Origin: an uncultured Lachnospiraceae bacterium
GTDB taxonomy: Bacteria; Bacillota; Clostridia; Lachnospirales; Lachnospiraceae
Reading direction: 5' to 3'
Assembly (NCBI GenBank): GCA_947566645.1
Contig: CANOKL010000029.1
Coordinates: 1 to 47,681, forward strand
DNA length: 47,681 nt
A program made the translations under genes and the position numbers. Of this stretch, positions 42,726 through 47,681 are shown one piece after another (position 1 is the stretch's first letter; each line of letters opens with the position of its first letter). The notes beneath the pieces were generated by a model. It was not told the DNA's origin. It ran no database searches and worked only from the letters and a program-made list of their open reading frames with translations.

Positions 42726-44358
42726 TGTCCAAACCTATACTTAAATCATTTTCAATAATCGGCAGCTTAAACCGAATTGATTTAAGCCACTGACCATTGG
42801 GTTTGCGTTCCTCATAAATCTGTATTTCTGCAATCAACGCTTCGATAAGCTGTCGCCGTTCCACATCGTTCATAGCGAAATACAATTTGTCAAAATAAAT
42901 CAATACCTTGTAAATATTATCCCCTGTGATTTTCTCGGCTTCAATGGATGTCTTTTTCGCTCTGGCGTCCATCAACTGCGATTCCAGTTCTTCTATTTTA
43001 TCATACATCCGATAAAGCCTGTCATCAAGGTCTGCCTTTCTTCTAATATAATGTCTGTCATCGGGATTGAGGTTATCAATTTCCTCAATCAGCTTCGATT
43101 TAATGGCGTAATCTTGACGGAGCTGTTTTTCATAATTGGTTATTTCTTGGTCTATGGCGGTCGTATCAACTTTCATGTTGATTTTTTCCTGCATCATTGC
43201 CGCAAAATGGGGATTGCTGACCAGCTTTACTATCACTTCGGCTACGGCATCGTCCAGAAGTTCTTCCCGTATCTGCTTTCTGTAATCGCATTTATGCCCC
43301 CGCTGCATACCACGGTGTTTACACCCATAATAGAAGAAATCCTTGTATTTCGTTCCGTCCTTTTTGTATTTGATGCTCTTGTTCCCATACATCCCCGCTC
43401 CGCATATGGGACACTTCACAATCCCAGAAAGCAGGTGCGTCCGCTCGTTTTTCCCCTTATTGACGTGTTCATACTTCTTCGCCTGTGCAATCAGTTTTGC
43501 CTGCGCCGCATTCCAGACATCTTCTGGGATAATCGCTTCATGCAGTCCGTCTACCAAAAGAAAATTTTCCTGCTCCACAAGATGGTATTCATTCCGTGTC
43601 CCGTGGACTTTTTCTGTTTTCCTGCGTCCATAAGCAATTTTACCGCAATAGACTGGATTTTTCAATATCAGTCGGACTAAGTGGGCATCAAAAAGAGGGT
43701 TCTTCCCATTCTGACGCTGTATCTTGCGGATGCCGTGGTTTTCCAGATATTTTGAAATCCCGTTTGAGCCAATATCCGTATTCACATACTGGTCATAGAT
43801 GGTTCGGATTGCAACCGCTTCTTCTTCGTTGATTTCCAACTTGCCATTTACGAGCTGGTATCCATATGGCGCAAATCCGCCGTTCCATTTCCCCTCTCTG
43901 GCTTTCTGGATTCTGCCCTCCATTGTCTGGACACGGATATTCTCACGCTCAATTTCTGCTACCGCCGACAAAACAGAAATCATCAGCTTACCCGCATCTT
44001 TAGACGAATCAATCCCATCCTCCACGCAGATTAAATTCACGCCAAAGTCCTGCATAACCTGCAAAGTGGAAAGAACGTCTGCTGCATTTCTTCCAAAACG
44101 TGATAGCTTAAATACCAAGACATACGAGATGTTGTCTTTTCCCGACTTCACATCCTCCATCATCTGTCTAAATTGCATCCGCCCTTCGATGGATTTGCCC
44201 GATTTCCCTGCATCCTCATACTCGCCGACAATTTCATAATCATTAAAGTCTGCATACGCTTTCATCCTTGCCCGCTGTGCGTCCAGTGAATAACCGTCAA
44301 TCTGCATGGCGGTGGAAACCCTCTTATAAGTGTAAACCTTTATTCTTTCTTTGTTCAT
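42682..44358 (-). CDS. Large serine recombinase
   Basis: 558 residues from ATG 44358 (MNKERIKVYTYKRVSTAMQI), 11 nt behind AAGGAG. An N-terminal resolvase domain has the catalytic serine (Ser15) in YKRVSTAMQIDGYSLDAQ; GKSIEGRMQFRQMMEDVKSG and KLSRFGRNAADV are typical. A recombinase domain (about 160-270), a zinc ribbon (CPICGAGMYGN, later GCKHRGMQRGHKC) and a coiled-coil C-terminus follow. It ends DEHVETCVLLGRK, resembling the HVETVVLL end of RlmD proteins. It would integrate or excise the element; no accessory excision protein is adjacent. Confidence 0.93.
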   Translation of the reverse strand: MNKERIKVYTYKRVSTAMQIDGYSLDAQRARMKAYADFNDYEIVGEYEDAGKSGKSIEGRMQFRQMMEDVKSGKDNISYVLVFKLSRFGRNAADVLSTLQVMQDFGVNLICVEDGIDSSKDAGKLMISVLSAVAEIERENIRVQTMEGRIQKAREGKWNGGFAPYGYQLVNGKLEINEEEAVAIRTIYDQYVNTDIGSNGISKYLENHGIRKIQRQNGKNPLFDAHLVRLILKNPVYCGKIAYGRRKTEKVHGTRNEYHLVEQENFLLVDGLHEAIIPEDVWNAAQAKLIAQAKKYEHVNKGKNERTHLLSGIVKCPICGAGMYGNKSIKYKKDGTKYKDFFYYGCKHRGMQRGHKCDYRKQIREELLDDAVAEVIVKLVSNPHFAAMMQEKINMKVDTTAIDQEITNYEKQLRQDYAIKSKLIEEIDNLNPDDRHYIRRKADLDDRLYRMYDKIEELESQLMDARAKKTSIEAEKITGDNIYKVLIYFDKLYFAMNDVERRQLIEALIAEIQIYEERKPNGQWLKSIRFKLPIIENDLSIGLDNDEHVETCVLLGRK

Positions 44359-44419
44359 AGTAACAGCAACTCCTTTTTTACCAAAACCGTGATATTTATT
44401 TTCTGCACTTAAAATTGTA

Positions 44420-44593
44420 TCAGCGATTCTCTGAAACAACAAATGTGCGATTTTGGTGAATATTAGAGTCGCTGCTATATTCTTTGTTATGACTGGCATC
44501 GGGCATACCGTCTATGCCCAGTTCGGAAGCGTATTTTGCTATCAGATTTGCCAGCAGGTCAGCTAAGCCGTTCCACTCATCGTCAATGAGCAT
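44420..44593 (-). CDS. Small hypothetical protein between mazF and recombinase
   Basis: 57 residues from ATG 44593 (MLIDDEWNGLADLLANLIAK), 9 nt behind GGGGGGTG. Acidic, helical N-terminus and a polar end; no motif recognised. It starts 17 bp after mazF, so both are on one transcript. A conserved small gene at this place in related elements is possible, but I cannot name a family. Confidence 0.55.
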   Translation of the reverse strand: MLIDDEWNGLADLLANLIAKYASELGIDGMPDASHNKEYSSDSNIHQNRTFVVSENR

Positions 44594-44610
44594 ATTCCGA
44601 TACACCCCCC

Positions 44611-44967
44611 TTATTTCTTTGTCATAGCAAGGCTAATGGCAAGAGCCTTGTCGACTCTTGCCATTATATTATCGGGCATTGTACCCATATGGTTTTTAAG
44701 CCTTTGCTTATCAATCGTCCGTATCTGTTCAAGCAGGATAATAGAATCCCTGTCAAGCCCCTCAACATCTTTTACCTCGGTATGTGTCGGCAGTTTTGCC
44801 TTTGTCTGCGTCCTGCCTGTGATTGCCGCAATAATGACTGTCGGGCTGTGGCTGTTGCCTATATCATTGGATATGATAAGTACGGGTCTTGTTCCGCCCT
44901 GTTCTGAACCGACAACGGGATTAAGCTCTGCGTAGAAAATGTCGCCACGCTTAATAGTTCTGTCCAT
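44611..44967 (-). CDS. MazF/PemK-family endoribonuclease toxin
   Basis: 118 residues. [20 protein letters not shown] and [20 protein letters not shown] are the conserved MazF core (RGDI.Y, G.EQ.G.RP..I..ND), and [24 protein letters not shown] strands follow. It cleaves single-stranded RNA at short sites. No MazE-like antitoxin precedes it; a 21-bp palindrome at 44992-45012 upstream may be an operator. It starts at ATG 44967 behind AGGAGG. Elements of this type often carry mazF without an obvious partner. Confidence 0.9.
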   Translation of the reverse strand: MDRTIKRGDIFYAELNPVVGSEQGGTRPVLIISNDIGNSHSPTVIIAAITGRTQTKAKLPTHTEVKDVEGLDRDSIILLEQIRTIDKQRLKNHMGTMPDNIMARVDKALAISLAMTKK

Positions 44968-44991
44968 AGTGTCTGACCTCCTATTTTGATT

Positions 44992-45012
44992 TAGGCAGGA
45001 ATACCCTGCCTA
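44992..45012. promoter_or_regulatory. Palindrome upstream of mazF
   Basis: taggcagg and cctgccta around aatac: a perfect 21-bp palindrome 24 bp ahead of the mazF start, in promoter position. Possible autoregulatory operator, or a small terminator. Confidence 0.4.
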
Positions 45013-45490
45013 TGTAACAGCCAGACGCAAGGAAGCATTTAAGGTCGGAAAAGCATAAAACAAGCTCTGTTCCATTGACCGCCCTGCATCTGACTTTATG
45101 ATAAAAGGCATTTTCTATTTGTCCCCGACACCCCGAAAATGCTGATGCGTGATAACGCAAGGGAAGTCACCAAACGGTCAGCAGCGAACTGACGCCACGG
45201 GAGTTGCACCCCAACTGTCGGTCTGACAGAGCCGCCCTCATTGCCTGCGGCGGATTGGTTACCGCTCGGACTATGACTGGACGGGAGTATCATTGTCCTC
45301 TTTGTGTGTCATGGCGAAATCGGGAGCCGCCCGATATTTTGAGTCGGTAATTATCCGCTCACCACCTTTCATCGCTGTTGCTTTTTCGGCAGGTCATGGC
45401 GTACCGCTACACACGCTTATGCTCATTACAGTCACAAAGAGAATGTATTTGGTGAATGGTTATTCGGTTGTCAATGAACTGCGGGAAGCC
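45013..45490. other. Non-coding accessory DNA
   Basis: About 480 bases with no gene that has a start, ribosome binding site and credible protein. Moderately GC-rich, with several short frames on both strands that do not resemble known proteins. Its composition differs from the AT-rich genes to the right, and it may be leftover plasmid or conjugation DNA. Confidence 0.35.
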
Positions 45491-45493
45491 TGT

Positions 45494-45535
45494 AAAAAAC
45501 CCCCTCACTTTTCCAAAGGAAAAAGTGAGGGGGTT
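45494..45535 (-). terminator. Terminator after sigma factor gene
   Basis: aaccccctcacttttcc and ggaaaaagtgagggggtt form a long stem; on the minus strand it ends in TTTTTT. It lies just past the sigma-factor stop. Confidence 0.9.
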
Positions 45536-45550
45536 GAGCGGAACAAATTT

Positions 45551-46060
45551 TTATTTTTCCAGAATTTTTTTGAGCTTGGCTAATATTCTCCGTTTTCGGT
45601 CATTGATTGTCTTTTGTGGAATGCCCGAAATGTTTGACCATTCTCTTTCCGACAATTCCTGAAAGAAAATAGCATTTACCAACTTTTGCTCATCTTCCGA
45701 TAACATAGCAAGGGCAGAACGCAGCTTGTCCAACATCATCCTATGGACAACAGTTTCCGCAACATTTACCGCTTCATCAGCGATGTAATCAATACTATTG
45801 TCATCGTCACCCTCAAAAGCCTCTAAGGATAACAGGCTGTTATCTGCATCAAGTTTTTTCAGATAACGCCACCGCTCCTTGTCACGATAAAACTCAATAT
45901 AATGTGCCTGTTCCGTTTCAATCAGACAGCCCTGCACGGGAATAAAGAGCTTGTCCGCATAAGTCCCATCCTTTTCTCTGCGTTTGCAAAATTCCTTATA
46001 GGACAGCTCTGTATAGCTGCCATTTTCTTTGATATATACCTTTCTTGGTGCGTATTTCAC
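45551..46060 (-). CDS. Sigma-70-family factor of Tn916/Tn1549-like element
   Basis: 169 residues from GTG 46060 ((M)KYAPRKVYIKENGSYTEL), 7 nt behind GGAGGT; residues upstream in the frame are not part of the gene. The C-terminal sigma-4-type helix-turn-helix is visible (LSEDEQKLVNAIFFQELSER, then GIPQKTINDRKRRILAK). The N-terminal part resembles the small sigma-like regulators (region 2 poorly conserved) of Tn916- and Tn1549-type elements. Such factors help transcribe transfer genes. Confidence 0.8.
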   Translation of the reverse strand: MKYAPRKVYIKENGSYTELSYKEFCKRREKDGTYADKLFIPVQGCLIETEQAHYIEFYRDKERWRYLKKLDADNSLLSLEAFEGDDDNSIDYIADEAVNVAETVVHRMMLDKLRSALAMLSEDEQKLVNAIFFQELSEREWSNISGIPQKTINDRKRRILAKLKKILEK

Positions 46061-46165
46061 CGTAAGTACCTCCAATCTGAATTTTTTTGAAAATCCAGAT
46101 TGGCAGGCGGTGAACGGCATCCAATGACAGAAACAGCCTTACGGCGTATTTCTGCAAAAAACGAC

Positions 46166-46204
46166 AAAAGAAAAACCGCAAAGGCTGTTATACCTTTACG
46201 GTTT
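46166..46204 (-). terminator. Small terminator downstream of 46242 gene
   Basis: aaaccgcaaagg and cctttacggttt with an eight-base loop; on the minus strand followed by TTCTTTT. Confidence 0.65.
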
Positions 46205-46241
46205 ATAGATATTTTAGTTCTAATATGTAGATATTTGACTT

Positions 46242-46394
46242 CTACTTGTTGGGTGCAAAGCCCCCTTGTACTAAAATAGATTTTTTTAACAGGTTATCCA
46301 CCCATTCTTTATTTGATATATGTAAATAGAAGTCATTGCTTACAGGCAATACAGCAAACCTGCCACTGGCAGCTTTCCTTGCATACTTTGGCAT
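46242..46394 (-). CDS. Small conserved-element protein
   Basis: 50 residues from ATG 46394 (MPKYARKAASGRFAVLPVSN), with GGAGGG 6 nt upstream. Basic N-terminus, then short strands (FYLHISNKEWVDNLLKK). Not recognised as a named family. It sits between the KTR gene and the sigma factor gene, a position where Tn916/Tn1549-type elements often carry very small genes. Confidence 0.5.
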   Translation of the reverse strand: MPKYARKAASGRFAVLPVSNDFYLHISNKEWVDNLLKKSILVQGGFAPNK

Positions 46395-46536
46395 AAAAAT
46401 CCCTCCAAACTTCAAAAAGCGAAGTCGGAGAGATTTCAAAGCATGGCAAATCAGCTCACCGATACATCGTTTTTTTTATTCGGTGGGCTTGTTCTACCTA
46501 TAATATATAAAGAAAGAGCCGATGCTCTGTGATTAT

Positions 46537-46740
46537 TCACAAGTTCATCGGCTCTGCGTCTAAAGCGTCTGGCTCTTTGATGATAATTATTTGTAAATCT
46601 TTTACCTCAACCAAACTTTCGTGTTTGCATTTGGGGCAGTATAATGGATAGTTTTTTAAGATTGTATCCTCTCTAATTTTATTACGTGTCTTGTTACCGC
46701 AGACGGGACACAACATCCACTCACATTTAATCGTAATCAT
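46537..46740 (-). CDS. Cysteine-rich KTR domain protein
   Basis: 67 residues. MLCPVCGNKTRNKIREDTIL and LYCPKCKHESLVEV give two CxxC pairs, a zinc ribbon, with the KTR signature after the first. The family is a small protein of Tn916/Tn1549-type elements with no known activity. Start ATG 46740 with AAAGGAG. Divergent from the XRE gene, with a palindrome cluster between them. Confidence 0.88.
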   Translation of the reverse strand: MITIKCEWMLCPVCGNKTRNKIREDTILKNYPLYCPKCKHESLVEVKDLQIIIIKEPDALDAEPMNL

Positions 46741-46762
46741 CTCCTTTACATTCTGAACTAAA

Positions 46763-46810
46763 ATCTCCTTATATGAGATATAAAATCTCTATAAGTAAGA
46801 TATTTCATCT
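46763..46810. promoter_or_regulatory. Repeated half-site cluster (operator)
   Basis: Half sites gagat/atctc recur: atctccttatatgagat (46763-46779), gagatataaaatctc (46775-46789) and agatatttcatct (46798-46810). They lie in the promoter gap between the KTR gene and the XRE gene and are plausible binding sites for that regulator. Confidence 0.5.
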
Positions 46811-46877
46811 CGTTTAATTAGAAGCCACATTTCCATACAATATAAAAGAAAAATTTATATATACGAAGGTGGATAAT

Positions 46878-47231
46878 ATGAATACTATCAAAAATTTCGA
46901 TTTTATGGCACTAGGTCAAGCAATAAAAAATGCTCGTGAATCTAAAGGCATTACCAGAGAGCAATTAGCTGAAATTCTTGACCTTGCTCCAAGACATATT
47001 CAATCTATTGAAAACGAGGGACAACATCCAAGTTTTCAACTATTTGTACGTCTGATTACTATGTTTGATATATCGGCTGACCAATACATATTTCCAGACA
47101 AAAAAACAGATAAATCAACTATTCGCAGACAGATTGATACTGTACTTGACACATTCAATGATAACGAACTTACAATTGTTAAGGGTACTATCAATGGTAT
47201 CTGTGCCGCAAAAGGGCAGCAGAAAGAGTAA
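46878..47231 (+). CDS. XRE-family regulator of the element
   Basis: 117 residues from ATG 46878 (MNTIKNFDFMALGQAIKNAR), behind GAAGGTGG. XRE helix-turn-helix at about 15-65 (GITREQLAEILDLAPRHIQS, then IENEGQHPS) and a helical C-terminal region. This type of regulator is found next to the KTR protein and sigma factor in Tn1549-like elements and controls excision or transfer genes. Convergent with arsC. Confidence 0.87.
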   Translation: MNTIKNFDFMALGQAIKNARESKGITREQLAEILDLAPRHIQSIENEGQHPSFQLFVRLITMFDISADQYIFPDKKTDKSTIRRQIDTVLDTFNDNELTIVKGTINGICAAKGQQKE

Positions 47232-47265
47232 CAACTTTCGTTTACTTCTTATTCATCGAGTAGTT

Positions 47266-47658
47266 TTAAAGAGTATTTGACAATTCCGATATTCTTTTTT
47301 CAATATCTTTAATTACTGTTTCAAACATAGCATCACTTTCTCCTGTTGGGTCTGGAAGTCCCCAATTATCATCAAAGGTTCTTCCTATATATGGACATCC
47401 TACGTCACATCCCATTGAAATCGCAATATCGGGCGTAGGAATGTCCGAAATCAATTTAGAAAATTGTTCCTTTTCCATGTCAATTCCATAAAGTCTTTTC
47501 ATAATGCGTACAGCATCCTGATTGATTTGTGGCTTTGTTTCTGTTCCTGCGGAATAAAAGTCAAACTTTTCCCCTGCAAAATGTTTTCCAAGAGCTTCAG
47601 CTATTTGACTTCGGCAGGAATTATGTACGCATATAAACGCTATTTTTTTCTTATTCAT
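47266..47658 (-). CDS. arsC: Arsenate reductase, thioredoxin-coupled (ArsC)
   Basis: 130 residues, full length. The nucleophile Cys10 lies in the CX4-5R-type loop FICVHNSCRSQIAEALG (Cys15, Arg16), and the redox pair Cys84/Cys88 in SMGCDVGCPYIGRTFDDN. It reduces arsenate to arsenite using thioredoxin. The start ATG 47658 has AAGGTTGG upstream. The rest of an ars operon (arsB/acr3, arsR) may lie beyond the right edge. Probably resistance cargo of the element. Confidence 0.93.
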   Translation of the reverse strand: MNKKKIAFICVHNSCRSQIAEALGKHFAGEKFDFYSAGTETKPQINQDAVRIMKRLYGIDMEKEQFSKLISDIPTPDIAISMGCDVGCPYIGRTFDDNWGLPDPTGESDAMFETVIKDIEKRISELSNTL

Positions 47659-47681
47659 TTTTAAACCAACCTTTCGTATTA

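Noticed and set aside
45096..45293. 65-codon minus-strand frame in the 45-kb gap
   Set aside because: No ribosome binding site and no convincing homology; left as non-coding.

Overview
The window looks like chromosome of a Gram-positive, anaerobic, amino-acid-fermenting Clostridia bacterium, most likely a Lachnospiraceae (Clostridium cluster XIVa) gut species. The evidence is the strong AGGAGG ribosome binding sites, the DUF4317 and DUF4869 proteins, a nickel-dependent LarA racemase, the S12-S7-EF-G-EF-Tu operon, and a complete selenium-dependent D-proline reductase locus (Stickland fermentation). The species cannot be fixed from the sequence alone.

Region by region. Positions 1-7200 hold the end of a heptad-repeat coiled-coil protein, tRNA-Leu(CAG), a DUF4317 protein, a LarA-family racemase and an isoaspartyl dipeptidase. 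Next come two 5'-truncated genes meeting head to head (a sodium:solute symporter and an M28 peptidase), which look like the scar of one deletion, and then an unknown coiled-coil protein. Positions 7390-14090 hold a broken ATPase/nuclease-like gene, a P-loop protein overlapping a DUF4869 gene, a GH42 beta-galactosidase, and an AT-rich three-gene cassette of unknown function whose outer genes share a sequence motif. Positions 14092-18800 are the str operon. Positions 18901-24001 hold an HD-domain protein and a 1472-residue surface protein.

Positions 24966-36714 are the metabolic core. Reading leftwards from selC (tRNA-Sec) come prdC (electron transfer), prdA (pyruvoyl proprotein), a small conserved gene, prdB (with an in-frame UGA and a candidate SECIS hairpin), prdD and prdE. 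Divergently come prdF (proline racemase) and a TetR regulator. The next block is a likely selenium-handling set: a cysteine-desulfurase-like enzyme, YedE, a TusA-like protein and a DUF3343 protein. A reductase, its racemase, its electron-transfer protein, the tRNA for its selenocysteine and probable selenium supply proteins therefore sit within 12 kb. A small-RNA unit resembling the antitoxin of a type I toxin-antitoxin system lies inside the prd operon, between prdB and prdD.

From about 37.0 kb to the end is accessory DNA: an XRE repressor with a twin operator, two RelE/ParE modules, a MazF toxin, a holin-like type I toxin with a convergent antisense RNA, PcfJ-like and DUF488 remnants, a large serine recombinase next to what looks like the 3' end of an rlmD-type target gene, a Tn916/Tn1549-like sigma factor, KTR protein and XRE regulator, and an arsenate reductase. 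Several genes here are truncated or frameshifted, so it reads as layered, partly decayed integrative elements. Two families of intergenic palindromes (cores gttactattcac and gggacgggg) are scattered through the chromosomal part.
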